DNA from: Escallonia rubra
Lineage: Eukaryota > Streptophyta > Magnoliopsida > Escalloniales > Escalloniaceae
Assembly (NCBI GenBank): GCA_033065855.1
Contig: JAVXUO010002971.1
Coordinates: forward strand, 124,001-188,000
Reading direction: 5' to 3'
Length of the DNA: 64,000 bases
A model generated the notes under the pieces. It saw only the letters and a program-made list of their open reading frames with translations, was not told the origin of the DNA and did no database searches. This document shows, one piece after another, positions 10,886 to 22,625 of the stretch. The position numbers were made by a program, and so were the translations under genes. Position 1 is the first letter of the stretch. The number at the start of each line of letters is the position of its first letter.

Positions 10886-11119
10886 CTATTTATCGTATTG
10901 ACATGCATCACAAACCTTATCCTTGACAAACTTTAACTTTGGTAAGCCTCTAACAAGCTCTTTTAAGAGAAGTCTCTTGATTAGATCCATGTGAACGTGA
11001 CCTAATCTACGATGCCAGAGCCAAATATCATTATGTTGAGCAGAGAGACAAACTTCACGAGAAGAGTCAGATGAATCAAAAGATAAAGTGTAGATATTAC
11101 CATCTCTCTTACCAACCAA
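10886..11119 (-). pseudogene. Copia GAG-pre-integrase (zinc-binding) segment
   Basis: The motif LWHRRLGHVHMDLIKRLL followed by VCDACQYDK is the HHCC zinc-binding pre-integrase domain. It is separated from the core by stops and a frameshift. Confidence 0.85.
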
Positions 11120-11152
11120 GGTGCCTCCATCTGAGGCATGACTTATTAGGCA

Positions 11153-11533
11153 TTAATCCCATTCGAACTGAACTTTGTGTCCACTATTGATTAGTTGACT
11201 GATACTTATCAAATTGAAATTTAAATCGTCAATCAAGGATACATTATTGATAGATATGAAACCGGTGCCACTTTTACCTTTACCGATGATCTTCCCATTT
11301 GAGTTGTTTTCGAAGGTAACAAGTCCTCCATTCTTCGAAGTGATATGAGAAATTAGTGAGCGATCACGGTCATATGTCTTGAACATCCGCTGTCGAGGAT
11401 CCATTTGTTTGAATCCACCCTTGCTTTCAAGCATACCTACAATAGATTCTGGTTTCGTTCCTTTAGGTACCCACACTTTCTTGGGTCCTGGAACATTAGA
11501 CAAACAAGATTTTGGCACCCAAACTTGCTTCAT
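11153..11533 (-). pseudogene. Copia protease region
   Basis: The frame VWVPKGTKPESIVG leads into the protease; the DSGCSRHM active-site box is visible only in another frame (around 11375-11400), showing a frameshift inside it. The frame then continues with GKIIGKGKSGTG and the LNFNLISISQL segment typical of Copia polyproteins. Confidence 0.8.
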
Positions 11534-11851
11534 TTTATTTTTAGTAATAGACGAAGGTAGCTAATTTCTGATAGCATTAAGAAGACAATTTTTAACTAAG
11601 TGTCATTTCTTGTTACACACTGTACAGAGTGTGAATTGTGAGCAGGAAACTAAGTTTTTGTTAAAGAAATTTTTGTAATCATTTTGCTTCTTTGAAGAAT
11701 TCTAACCAATTCCACTTTTCTCAAAAACACATTTTTGTCTTCCCAAAAGAATATCCAAATTCTCTTTTCCTTGGGTAAATTTTGAAAGAGTAAAATGCAA
11801 ATTTTCTATTTTCTTTTCTAAATTCCCTTTTTGTGTAGAAATTTCTTCCAG

Positions 11852-13027
11852 CTAAGATTTTAAAAGTTCGTTTTCAACTGAAAATTTTACTCCTCTAAGA
11901 GAAAGGATTTTAGAAGAAAAATAAGAATTTTCCTTCTTAGAAGCAATCATATCATTTTTAAGAGAAATATTTTCAGAAATATAAATCTCATTTTTTTCTT
12001 CTAGCTCTTCCTTTTCACCTTCAAGCTCATCAACAGTGTTTATCAGGGAAAGAGTCTTACTTTTGAGACCAGCATTTTTAACTTTTAACTTTTCGAGATT
12101 TTTGCTAACTTCAAGAAACACTGACTTAAGCTAGTTATAATCAAAATTTTTTGAAATTACCTTATCAGGCTGATAATCCTTGACCATGAAGCAAAGCTGA
12201 GCCATGTCATCATCTGCGCTTGTTTCTTTATCACTCTCTTCAGAGTCATCCCAAGTCAGCAATGCATTTCTGGGTTTGGACTTCTATTCTTTGAAGTCTC
12301 GACTATTGCAGCTTGTAGTTTTATTCTTAAGTTGGGTATAGTACTTCTTGATGTGCCTAGTTCTGCCGTATTCATAGCAAGCATCAGAATTTTCCTTTAC
12401 ATTCCAATCACCATTATTTCTTTGATGTGATTGGTTTGTATTATTTCTCCTGATTTTTCCATCTCGCTTGTTTGCGGGAAACTTCTTGAACCTTCGAGTG
12501 ATGAAAGCCATTTCAAGATCAGAATCATTACTGCTCTCTGTAGATTCATGAGAAGTCTCAGCTTTGAGCGTTAAATTCTTCTTCTTGGAGGTGGTTTCTT
12601 CTTCGTCATGAATTTTCATTGTGATTTCATGAGTCATTAGAGAACCCACCAATTCTTCCAACTTCAGCACATTCAAGTCCTTTGCTTCTTGAATGGCTGT
12701 GAGTTTTGCTTCCCATCTCTTTGGAAGAGATCTAAGAACTTTTCGGACAACTTCCTTTTCTAGGTAGATTTTACCCAAAAGCTTCAATCCATTTATAATT
12801 AGTGTAAACTTGGAGTACATCTCATCTATGGACTCGTGCTCTTTCATCTTGAAGGCCTCATACTGCTGGACTAACATGTTGATCTTGGTCTTTTTCACCT
12901 GATTTGTACCTTCATGAGTGACCTCCAACAACCTCCATATTTCTCTAGTTGTCTCACATGCTGAGACACAATTGTACTCATTCATGTCAAGGCCAAAGCT
13001 GATAATATTCTTAGCTTTATCATCCAT
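11852..13027 (-). pseudogene. Copia gag (UBN2-like) with decayed zinc knuckle
   Basis: A 247-codon frame 12284-13027 encodes the capsid-like region (ACETTREIWRLLEVTHEGT, LPKRWEAKLTAIQEA, LEELVGSLMTHE). The zinc knuckle near its end has lost its second Cys, the spaced His being kept (CYEYGRTRHIKKY), so nucleic-acid binding would be impaired. A second frame 11852-12121 is a Lys/Glu-rich coiled-coil segment between gag and protease. The frames are separated by stops. Confidence 0.85.
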
Positions 13028-13277
13028 GGAAAAAAGTTATGTCTTATGAACGTCCATTACTAGAATTCCTTTTGGAATCTTGGTTCCATCTGTCCATTTT
13101 TTCATCGGAATTATGGGACCATTTTCTACAACATACCACACGTGTGTATCCTGCCTAAGGAAATTTCTCATGCGATTTTTCTAGTAGCTATAGTTGTCAT
13201 TCTTCAACAAAAGTGCCCTGGTGGTTGCTGATTCTTCTTTCTAGACGATTAATTCAAACGAAAATACCAGAGCACAC

Positions 13278-13290
13278 GGCTCTGATACCA
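13278..13290 (-). promoter_or_regulatory. Copia primer-binding site
   Basis: On the minus strand TGGTATCAGAGCC, complementary to the 3' end of initiator methionine tRNA, two bases inside the LTR boundary. This fixes the element's orientation and LTR edge. Confidence 0.92.
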
Positions 13291-13292
13291 CT

Positions 13293-14099
13293 TGTAGGTC
13301 CCTAAATACAACTAGAATGGGGTGAATAGGTGTTTTACAACTTTGAGTAGAAATTAAAAAACGAGATTACAAAGTAATGACATAAGCAATAATAATAAAT
13401 CAACACAGAGATTTATACTGGTTCGGCCCCACCAGCCTACGTCCAGTTCCCGAGCACTCCACACAAGAGAGACCTATTCGGGCCTTCCACTAACCAGCTA
13501 GCTTCGGGTGCTAGCTCAAACCGCAATAAAATTTTTGAAACCTTTCCAAGGTTTCCAACAAATTATAATTGAAAAGAAATGTAGTTTGATCGCAGACCAA
13601 AAACTTGGCTTCAACCGAAAAGTTCAGCTTTGACTTAAAACTTTTGACTTCGACCGAAAAGTTCAACTTCGACCGAAAACTTTTGGCTTCGACCAAAAAT
13701 TTTAGCTTCAACCGAAAACTTTTGCTTCGACCGAAAATGTCTAGCTTCGACTGGAAAGTATTTTTTTTAAGACAAGAAAGAAAGAACTACACAATTTAGT
13801 CGAATGCAAACTATTTGCCTTCGAATGAAACTTTCAGTTTTGGTTCTATACTTGAATTTTTGTGAGATCTTTTAAGAAGGATTTAGAAATACTAAAAAGG
13901 ATCAAATAAACTTCAGGTTCTTGCATCTTCAATGTAATCCGAGTCTTTGACCGGTTCCCAAATCCAAATCCAAATCCAAATTCAAGATTTGTCCAAGGCA
14001 TGATCTTTGTCTTTGTTTGATTAAGAAAAATCCTAAAATGTTTATCTTAATAATGTTGTAAGAGATAATAAATATAGAATCATCAAAATCAATAAGTCA
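13293..14099 (-). repeat. Copia 5' LTR
   Basis: Begins (minus strand) TGACTTATTG at 14099 and ends ...GGACCTACA at 13293, so it has TG...CA ends and 807 bp. It contains the segment TTATACTGGTTCGG and CCTACGTCCAG common in plant Copia LTRs. A tandem set of CTTCGACCGAAAA-like words lies at 13600-13760; the frames read across it are repeat artefacts. The right edge is set by where CACTA-2 homology begins. Confidence 0.8.
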
Positions 14100-15230
14100 A
14101 TAATATTTTCCCGCTACCCCAAGGCTTCAGAGGATGTACTACTCCTGCAATGCGGCTGAACATATGAGGGCTCAATGTGATACTCGTAGCAACGATGCCG
14201 ATGAGCTGACACACCCAACTGATGGAGAGGCATAGAAATACTTTGATCGCAGACATCCAAGCTTTCTCAAGAAGTTCAAAATGTTAGACTTTGTTTGAAA
14301 ACTGATGGGTTCAACCCTTTCGGGCAGTCTAGCACGCCTTACTCCACATGGCCTATTATTATTGTCTCATACAACCTTCCACCAGGCATGTGCATGAAGG
14401 AGCCATACATGTTTTTGTCGTTGCTTATTCCGGGTTGAAGAGTCCTGGTAAGGACATAGATGTGTATTTAAGGCCATTGATTGATGAGCTCAAACAGTTA
14501 TGGGATCATGGAGTCAAAACTTATGATGCATCCCTCAAACAAAACTTTTAGATGATGGTTCCTTTGATGTGGACTATACACGATTTTCCCGTATTGGGAA
14601 TGACCTGTGGGTGGAGCACACATGGAAAGTTAGCGTGCCCTGCTTGTATGGGCGTGAATCCAGGTCACACATTAAAGCATGGTGGGAAGCCCTCCTGGTT
14701 CGAATGTCACCGAAAGCTTTTGCCACCAGACCATCAGTTCTGTAGGCAGAAAGATAAATTCGACGAGACAGTCGCGTGTGAGGTTGTCACACTGGACTAC
14801 CCATCTGGTGAAGAAATGCTCTTGCACCTTGAAGCACATAATACTAACATACCATAAGGCAAGTGTTTTCTGGATTAGAAGATTCCAGGATACGGGAAAG
14901 AGCACAACTGGAGGAAACATTGTATTTTCTGGGAGTTAGCCTACTTGAGGACACTCACTATCCGAAACAACATGGACGTGATACATATTGAGAAGAATAT
15001 TTTTGATAATGTGTTCAACATAGTAATGAATGTCAAGGAAAAATTGAAAGATCACCTTAAAGAAGAAAAGATTTACAACAGTTGGGTGTACGTCGCTATG
15101 AACTGCATCCTCGGACAGTCAGCGGAAGGACGCTGCTTTCGAAAGCATCTTATTATCTTGACAAGAAATAGGTGGAGAAGGTCTGTCAAGAGGGGTTCGA
15201 GTTTAAGTCGCTTGAGCCGCAGGCGTTAGG
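14100..15230 (+). pseudogene. TNP2-like transposase fragment of CACTA-2
   Basis: Pieces in several frames: YYCLIQPSTRHVHEG region, SPGKDIDVYLRPLIDELKQL, MWTIHDFPVLGMTCGWSTHG, CPACMGVNPGHTLKHGG, and NNMDVIHIEKNIFDNVFNI. Stops separate them (for example TAG after KQNF at 14549-14551). Homologous to 3490-4560. Confidence 0.85.
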
Positions 15231-16240
15231 GTGGCAGGCTTTTTTTGCCTATAAAGGCAAAAATTACCGGTGATGGTTACACAACGCAAAGGAGCGGGCA
15301 AGGACGATGACATCTGAAGGTGCCCCGATGGAAAAGTGGAAGAAATTTCCCCCTCATTGGGTATTTCCTCATGTATGGGGAGAGATTGTTGATAAGTGGA
15401 GGACTGGTACATCCTGGGAGGCCAAGAGTAAGAGTGGGGCGAGAACAAACATGAAAAAGATCCCACGCACATGGAGGGGTCGGTGGCTCACAATGTCCTC
15501 CGACGCAAAAATACACTTAAGTACCTGAACTTGGTGCTGGATGAAGTCTGTGCTCTGATGTACACTCAGACGCAGATAAGGAAAAAGAAAAGGACGATCA
15601 GTACCAGGCGGGGGACTGTGTTTCAAATATTTTCTGGCAGATCGATGTAAGTTATGAATTAATTTATTTAGTTTGTTAAATTTTTGCCTTTGTATTTGAT
15701 GTTTGTCGCCTTAATGTTTTAAATGTCAAGTCATTGTTTTACAGGCCTCATACGAACAGATCAGTGGGTCTAGGCAGCAGTCCGGACAGCCATCAGTGTC
15801 CACAAGTACAGGAACGAGTACTAGGGGATTGAAGCGATGGCTACATACACCGGGGTTGTCAATAGGCAAAATGTCGCGTACACGGCCTCCTCGATATGAG
15901 TGCACATGTCTTGATAGGAGTGTCCCCACTCCCTATTGCCCCCTCCATAGACGCAGACATCGACCATGGGACGACCATCGTTACAAGAGGACGAGACCCG
16001 TCGCATTGCTATGGATATGTATAAGATGAATAATCACTATATACGTTGTGTAAACACTTTATACGATTGCTATCGAGATTAATGCATTCGCGCCTTTACA
16101 TGCTGGGCACTGCTGCTAGATATGCCGAGCCAGATCTGAATCACAGTGCCCCTGTGGACGAGGAGGATCAGCATGATCCAGATTCGAGACTTGCCAACTC
16201 CTCTTCAGCCCTTTCCCGGCCTCCTAGCTATTTGTAATCC
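15190..16240 (+). pseudogene. Transposase_24-like fragment of CACTA-2
   Basis: AFFAYKGKNYR (about 15238 onwards), GAPMEKWKKFPPHWVFPHVWG and AKSKSGARTNMKK match the second gene of CACTA-1; the join from the transposase at about 15190 is abrupt, showing that the intervening DUF4216 cassette was deleted. Frameshifts are frequent in the remainder. Confidence 0.75.
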
Positions 16241-16370
16241 ACTCCCGTGTCTACTCCCCTCCCCTCCCTTACTCTATTTTACCCTGTTCCCGTCCCTGCT
16301 GAACATTGTATACATTTTATTTTTCGATTAGTGTAGAGTTCATTCTTTATACATATGTGTTGTCTCTGTT

Positions 16371-16416
16371 TTAGGGTTAAATTATTGTTGATGGATCAAC
16401 AATTATTTAACCCTAA
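16371..16416. other. Near-perfect 22-bp palindrome
   Basis: Arms 16371-16392 (TTAGGGTTAAATTATTGTTG then AT) and 16395-16416 pair with a single mismatch around a 2-nt GG centre. It sits in the AT-rich 3' non-coding part of CACTA-2. Confidence 0.85.
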
Positions 16417-16509
16417 TGTGCATTGATAAGTATTTGCTAGATTGAGAATGGTTGTTAAGAATTTATAATTACAGCTTGGGTATTAAAAAAATAAAAATAT
16501 ATTTTTAAT

Positions 16510-16996
16510 ATTAATTTGACTTTTAGCGATGGATTTCCTTTCGCCGCTAAAAAGTCTCACTTAAATAAATGATTTTTAGAGATGGAAGTTCCGTCGCTGA
16601 AGTTTTAAGTGGCAGACTTTTAGGGATGGATTTTTCGTCGCTATATTTTTTAGCGATTGATAATCCGTCCCTAAATATATATCGTTAAAACTTTTGACGA
16701 CGAATTGTTCCGTCGCTAAATATTTTACGTAATAAATTATTTAAAAAAAATAAATTAAAATGCAAAAAAAACTATTAGCGACGGAATATATGTCGCGAAT
16801 TGTATTTTTACGTCCGTCGTTCAAGGTCGACTTTAGGCGACAGATATCAAAATTTTGTTGCAAAACTTTTAGCAAAGAAGTTTGTAGGCAACAGACTTTT
16901 AGTAACTGGGTGTCCGTCGCTAAAAGTCTTTGGTGACGGATTTATGGCTTTTAGCGACGGAATTGCCTGTCGCTAAAAGTCATTTTTCTTATAGTT
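16510..16996. repeat. CACTA-2 3' subterminal repeats
   Basis: Many decayed TTTTAGCGACGGA / TCCGTCGCTAAAA motifs in both orientations, ending at the mutated terminus near 16996. Confidence 0.85.
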
Positions 16997-17065
16997 GTTG
17001 AAGCTATTATTAAAAAGAAAATTACTAACTACAGCTTTCATCTAAGGCATGATACTTACTATCAA

Positions 17066-17495
17066 CTAAGAGGTCGTTTATGATTGATTCTGAAAAGTAG
17101 ATTTTTATTAAATCTTAATTAGTTTCCAAAATCAGCTTTAATCCATTTTAAACATAATAGATTAAAAGTTGGCGAAGGTGTTTGGATAATAAAGGTTTAA
17201 AGTAGGTTTAATGTGGCAAAATTATGATATAGTGTATTCAAATTTAAAGAGAGCATTTAATGTCTATTTATATATGAGAATACTATCATAATTCTCTTGG
17301 TTAAACATGATTCTCCAAAACTGATTAAATCAGAATCCAAAACAAAAAATTGAGGATTCTAGATTTAATCAGTTTTGAGACATTAAAGGAGATATAATCG
17401 GTATACTTCTTTTTGTCAAACACTTCAAATCTGATTTAATTTGAATTTAATCAAGTTTGACCATTCTAGAATCAATCCCAAATATCATTAATATG
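17066..17495. mobile_element. Possible MITE with GATTGATTCT ends
   Basis: The left side reads GGTCGTTTATGATTGATTCT and the right side ends TTCTAGAATCAATCCCAAAT, an imperfect inverted repeat. The interior is AT-rich with no ORF. Related words (GGGTGTTTGG..ATTGATTCT) appear near 41850, 42390 and 55190. A target-site duplication was not resolved. Confidence 0.35.
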
Positions 17496-17691
17496 ATTCT
17501 ATTTCTTTTACTGATTCGATTTCCTAAATTTTATAATTTTAGCGATATACTAATTAGATTTCTTTTACTCATCTCACATAGTAATATATTGTTTTTAACA
17601 AAAATAAGTTAGTAGTTAACCAAAATATACATTATCAAATAGTACTTATTCATTCATGTTTGACCATTAGATTGTCAATTTAATCCTAAGT

Positions 17692-19302
17692 AGCATTAAT
17701 TTTACTCACAACCTCATACTTAGGGATCAATTGTACTCAGCACCCATGCTTCTAATTTTGGCACCCAACACTAAAATTCTTGAAATCTTGGTTTTCAGCA
17801 CCAAATGACAATCAAGGTGACCTTTGACCACACGTCTGTTGCTTTTCAAGAGGCAAAATGGTCAGTTCGCCTATCGTATCCAAGATGGCATCCCTATGGC
17901 CTCTACATGGTGTCCATGTCGCATCTATTTGGCATCCACATGGAACACCACTAAATTTTAAGGATAAATTTGTGTTGCTACCTTCACTGTGGAAGGATAG
18001 CAGTGACAATTTTACTAAATCTTTTTAGCTACATTTCTTAACAGTATCTTTTAATATTATTAAATAAAAGTCACAAAATATATTCAGCAATTACTAATTG
18101 TCACTAAACGGGATTTGAACTTATTAGCGGCCAAAAAAAATTCCAATTTGTATATCCCATCTCCCCAATTGCCTTTCCTTTTTCCCTTCAACCCCAACCA
18201 CCAAAACACCACCACGACACTGCCACTACGTCATCCCAACACTACCAGCCATGACACCAACACCAATAGCACAAACAACCACCTTACCATGATGCCAATG
18301 TCGCCACACCAATACCCACAACCGCCACCAAAGTCCAATCCAATTAGATAAAGCCCATACAATCCGCAAACCAAAATCAGTCAGTGCTGGTGACTAGGTA
18401 GTATGACGACTCCACACCACATAAACGGTGCCATATCAATGCCCAAACCACATATGCCCTATACTTTTTTTAAGTCTGGATGTCTCTAATTCACCCATCC
18501 ACAAACACCACCATATACCGACTCTCAACATAAAAACCCACTCATCAAAACCATTCCCCAATCACACCCACACCAGCACTACCGATAAACATCTGATCAA
18601 ACAAATTATGTAAAATTTCATAATTGAAATATAGCCTACACCAAAATTTAAAAAAAACTTTATATATGCATGTGGTGTGGCAATAACATTAGTAGCAGAG
18701 AATTCAACAGTTGTCGACCAGGATTTGCTAGTGGTTTCTAGGTTTGGTGGGGGGGCTTGTTGGTGGCACCACAATTATGGTGGGCGGTGGCTAGTTGGTG
18801 GGGCAACTGGAGATGGCTCGGTGGTGGATGGGTGGGGTGGTCAAATATGGTGGGTAGGTATGATGCTGGGGTTGGCAGCTTGTTGTGGCGGGTTTTCAGG
18901 TCGTGATGGAGGTGGGGATTTGTAGGCTAGTGGCCGTGGGGGATATGGTTACATGTCGGTTCTGGCGGCAAGGGGTTTGCAAGTTGGTGGCGATAGTGTG
19001 CTCGGTAGGGGTGAGGGTGCATGAGGGTGAGGGCAGGAAGATAATTAGATGAGTCTTGGGGGAGAGTTTGAGTGAGAAATTTACAACGTGGTAGTGACAA
19101 GGATGACATGTCATTTATAAAGGGCAAAGAGACTATTTTACCCCTCAAAAATTAACATATGTATGGTCAAAGGCTATTTTGACCGTCATTTGGTGCCAAA
19201 AACCATGATTTAAAATTTTTGGTGTTGAGTGCCAAAATTAGAAGTACAGGGTGCTGGGTGCAATTGACCCTTAAGTGTGAGTTTGTGGGTGAAATTAATC
19301 CT
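17692..19302. mobile_element. Long-TIR (Mutator-like) non-autonomous element
   Basis: About 120-150 bp of sequence at 17692-17840 reappears inverted at 19150-19302: ATTAATTTTACTCACAACCT versus ATTAATTTCACCCACAAACT, then GGGATCAATTG/GGGTCAATTG, CTTCTAATTTTGGCAC, and GCACCAAATGAC. The interior (about 1.3 kb) has a C-rich half and a G-rich half (GGTGGTGG..) but no recognisable gene; reading frames there are compositional. No clear 9-bp target duplication remains. Confidence 0.7.
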
Positions 19303-19429
19303 CTTAAATATAATTCACAATTTCTTTCGTTGTATAGCTTCACATGCAAAAGTGTAAAAAGAAAACTGACACGATTAGAACTCAATCATAATTTATAAAA
19401 ACAAAGACAAAGTATTTAAAAATTAAAAT

Positions 19430-19557
19430 TTCCGTCAGTAAGGATTTCAGCAAAGGACTTTTAGCGACGGTTTATTCCATCGGTCAAAGGTACTTTTAGC
19501 AACATATTTTGTTACGCCGCTACAAAGCCGTCGTCAAAAGCTGTTTTTCTTGTAGTG
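19430..19557. mobile_element. CACTA 3' end fragment
   Basis: GACTTTTAGCGACGG, TACTTTTAGCAAC and CGTCGTCAAAAGC subterminal motifs ending with CTGTTTTTCTTGTAGTG at 19557. This 17-base terminus is the exact complement of the CACTA 5' terminus at 44544, so both are from one subfamily, though they face away from each other here. Confidence 0.75.
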
Positions 19558-20460
19558 AAAGGGACAGTAATTCTGCATTTTTTCTTCGACAAAAAGTTAA
19601 CTTTGAAACATATGTTATTTATCTCGGTATTAGGAAGAATCTTAATTCTACTGGCCGTTTTACTAAACCTTTTCTTTAAGGTTCTACTTGAGGCATATAG
19701 TATCATTATGTCTAAGGGAGGAACTATATTGGGAAAGGCTGTGTAAGCAATGGCACGTACAAGCTTCCTATGATTAATAAAACTACTAGCTATACATTGT
19801 TTGTAAATATTGCTATTGTTTTTCGTATATGGCATTCGAGACTTAGACATGTTAATTACTTTGGCTATGGAGTAAACCGCGTTTCATCGTCTTTGCCTGC
19901 ACTGTGACCTTACTAGTTATCGACTTCTAGCTATATCAGGTACCTTCGCCGCTGATGGGAGGTGGGATATTCAAGTGTAGATACATTAAAACTCTTTTTA
20001 AAAATTCTAAAAGTTAATCTTGAATATGTTTTTATGTTTTTGTAAAAGGTGCAACTTTTATATTTAGACAGAAGAAAATAGGTTTAATTCAAGAAATAGT
20101 TATTTTTCGTTAAAGGCGATGTTCCCTCCCTAAGGATGAAGAAAGTGCATAATTAGAACTACAAAAACAATGACTTTTGGATATAATTTTTTTTTAAAAT
20201 AAACAGCTCCATGCTTTTTAAGTTCTATTTTCCTCCTTTTTACATTTTAAAATAAGTGGAGTGAAAATGAACTATTTGGATAAAAGAAGATGGCATATCG
20301 TGTTAAAGTTTAAAATTTTCTACAAATTTAAAAATAATATCAAGCAAAAATATTGAGCCCAACGCAATGAAACTTTTCCTAAAAACACTTGGGACTCACT
20401 CCCTTCTCCGTGTCCTCCCTCACAAGAAGGAATCATTATTTTTTCAAGTGAATTCAATTT
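19558..20460. other. AT-rich stretch, nothing recognised
   Basis: A minus-strand frame of about 98 codons (to 19850) is open but has no family motif I recognise and no supporting context; I leave it unassigned. The rest has no coding signal. Confidence 0.3.
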
Positions 20461-20469
20461 GCTCAATAT

Positions 20470-20755
20470 AGGCAATGTTCAATCCAATGACTTTGATTCT
20501 CCAGATACAGACGACAGACGAGATTTGTATTTCCTGTTACAGTAATACGAGAGCAGTCTTCGAGGTTGCATTTCATAGTGGCTACGTAGTGGCATTTGCG
20601 TTTTGTTTTGTTTTCCCCATCAGTAAGAAGAGAGCAGTCTTCGAGTTAGCAGGGGGAGTTGACTTGTTTTGGAAATTGGGATGTGGGGAGCAGGCGCATG
20701 CTGCCCTTGAGTTGCTCAAGGTCTGCTACACTACCAAGGCACTTAATTAAATTGG
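20470..20755. repeat. Dispersed duplicate, copy 1
   Basis: GAGAGCAGTCTTCGAG, TTGTTTTGTTTTCCCCATCAG, GAGCAGGCGCATGCTGCCCT and CTACCAAGGCACTTA recur in order at 22670-22890. Preceding sequence (AGACAGAAGAAAATAGGTTT at about 20067) also matches 22626. Origin unknown; not a recognised gene. Confidence 0.6.
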
Positions 20756-20956
20756 TACCGCATGGTGGTTCAAATAATAAATATATTATCTTTGCTATCG
20801 AACCTTTTAATGTTGTTAGGATGTTTATGTCACCTCACCGTCAATTTGCATATAATTTTTTTTCATTTTCATTTTTGTCGTACCTGTTTTCTAAGTCACT
20901 GTTTTTTATTTGTTTAAATCCAAAAAGTTTTTCTAATTTTATACGCAACACATAAG

Positions 20957-21440
20957 TTGTCAATATCCAGCATCGGATAAAAATAGAGTAAAATACCCAT
21001 TTTTATAATAAGTGGTGGATGCGATGGATGAGAGGTGTCGAGTGGTGAACTCGATGGATTTTGGTGGTTGTAGGTTGTCTAATACATGGAGGTTAGGGTG
21101 GAGATTTTTTATTGGCGGTGCTGCTATGTTGTGGTGGTGGTTGTTGGTAGTGGGTGGTGCTGCTATGGTTAGGGAGGTGGTTATATGGTGGTTGTAGGTT
21201 GTTCGATGGTTGTTGTTGGTTGGTGGAGCAATGGTCAAGGATGTGGTTGCAGGTTGGTCAGAGGTAGTTGTACTTGTAGTGTTAGCACGGTTGTTAGAGG
21301 TTAGCCCATAAAGTGACTAAAAGGGTTTTTCAGTATTTTTGGAGGATTAAAGGGTGTTCAAGATTAATTCTATAAGGGTCACACCTAACACTCTTTTTAA
21401 TAATTCTAGAAGTTAATCTTGAGTATAGTTTTATATCTAT
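20957..21440. other. G-rich GGTGGTTG stretch flanked by AT-rich DNA
   Basis: Repeated GGTGGTTGTAGGTTG words between 21010 and 21300. A roughly 50-bp direct repeat (ATTCTARAAGTTAATCTTGA) occurs at about 20005 and 21405, bracketing the region with copy 1 of the dispersed duplicate. Similar G-rich interiors occur inside the long-TIR element at 17.7-19.3 kb and at 48.7-49.0 kb. No protein is supported. Confidence 0.4.
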
Positions 21441-22620
21441 ATTATCTATGAAAGTATGAATCTTGCAAATCATTTTATTCTATTTTTGCCCTTCGTTAAT
21501 CACTTCAATAACAATTCTACCCTTTTATAAAATGCTATTATTAATTATTATTTCTGATTTTGCCCTCTGTCAGTTATTCCAATGACAATCATATCCTTCC
21601 TTAATTATTTTTTTTGTAATGCGTTTAATAAACATTAAGTCATAAATTTAATCTATACCTACATTTACACATTGGGAAACAAAATGTGGGTTGCAAAAAA
21701 AATAATTATGTGTGTGTGTGTGTATGTGTGTATACATACTACTTATAAAAGTATGAATGTTGTAAATTATTTTTGGACGATTATGTCCTCCGTTAATTAC
21801 ACCAATTACATTCTTATCTTCTTTTATTACTCCCTTTTATGTTTTGATTAAAACTAAAGAACATTGGGTAATGAATCTATTCAATATATTAGAAAATGAA
21901 AAGTGTGATGAGAAAGAAAAACTGAATAAAAAAATTCTTTTATTATTCTCTTTTTAATTTGGTTAAAATGAAATAAACATTAAATATTGAACTATTTAAT
22001 GAAAACTGTGATTTTATTTCCTTGCATTTTTAGGTTAGCAAACAATTAACCAATTGAAAATTTGAAAAACAAAATAAAGAAACTAATATACGTGAAAAAT
22101 CAATTAAAAAATAAAAAATTGTTAGAAAAAACCAAAAATGGTTAAATATGCATCAAAAAACAAAGTTTAAATATGGTGTCAATTTGAATTGAAAATATGT
22201 TCGGTTATTATTGTTAAAGACCGGGTGTTTTGTATTTCTTATTGATGAAATGCAAAGTATCTGGTCTTGAAAATTATAAATTTTAACCATAAATCAATTT
22301 AAAGGATTACAAAAACAAAGACGTAGATTCATTCTTTTAGTTTCTCCATTTACTTTTATCTTCAGCAGTACCAGCAAACATTTCTTCAATCCAAAAGCCT
22401 ATAAAGAATATTTTCAAATATTAAACTGATTACAATTGTGAACATCAAATATACATTTCTTCTAAAATAAGTTACAAAAGAAATAAGAACATAATTGAAT
22501 TACATATTACGTTATTTTGATCCCAAAAAAGATTATAATATCTCATCAAGCATTACTATGGACTATATCCATGTATAATGCATGTGCTCTCTACTAATTT
22601 TCTTAAAAGCTGCTAACTTA
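21441..22620. other. AT-rich, no gene; (GT)n near 21710
   Basis: Holds a TGTGTGTGTG microsatellite at about 21712-21733. Words such as AAAGTATGAATSTTGTAAAT recur at 21450 and 21750, suggesting an old duplication. Nothing else seen. Confidence 0.5.
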
Positions 22621-22625
22621 TTTTA

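Larger units (their letters stand above)
8745..14099 (-). mobile_element. Ty1/Copia retrotransposon, decayed, 3' end removed by CACTA-1
   Basis: Reading leftwards from 14099: LTR, tRNA primer-binding site, gag, protease, GAG-pre-integrase, integrase, reverse transcriptase and RNase H, which is the Copia order. The element stops inside RNase H at 8745, exactly where the CACTA-1 terminus begins; the missing 3' LTR should lie beyond CACTA-1's other end, outside the window. Frameshifts and stops interrupt every domain. The single LTR, on the right, abuts CACTA-2 sequence at 14100. Confidence 0.88.
14100..16996 (+). mobile_element. CACTA-2, 3' two-thirds of a second CACTA element
   Basis: From 14100 the sequence is homologous to CACTA-1 from about 3490 onwards (GGCTTCAGAGGATGTACTAC here, GGCTTCAGAGAATGTACTAC there). 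It continues through the transposase, second gene and subterminal repeats to a mutated terminus (TTTTTCTTATAGTTG, near 16996, instead of TTGTAGTG). The 5' part is missing because the Copia LTR joins at 14100; it should lie left of the Copia, outside the window. It is less complete than CACTA-1 (DUF4216 cassette absent), so it is an older, internally deleted copy. Confidence 0.85.

Noticed and set aside
19558..19850. Minus-strand frame of about 98 codons after a CACTA end as a host gene
   Set aside because: Continuation of the frame into CACTA sequence, unusual composition, no motif, no exon context; left unassigned.
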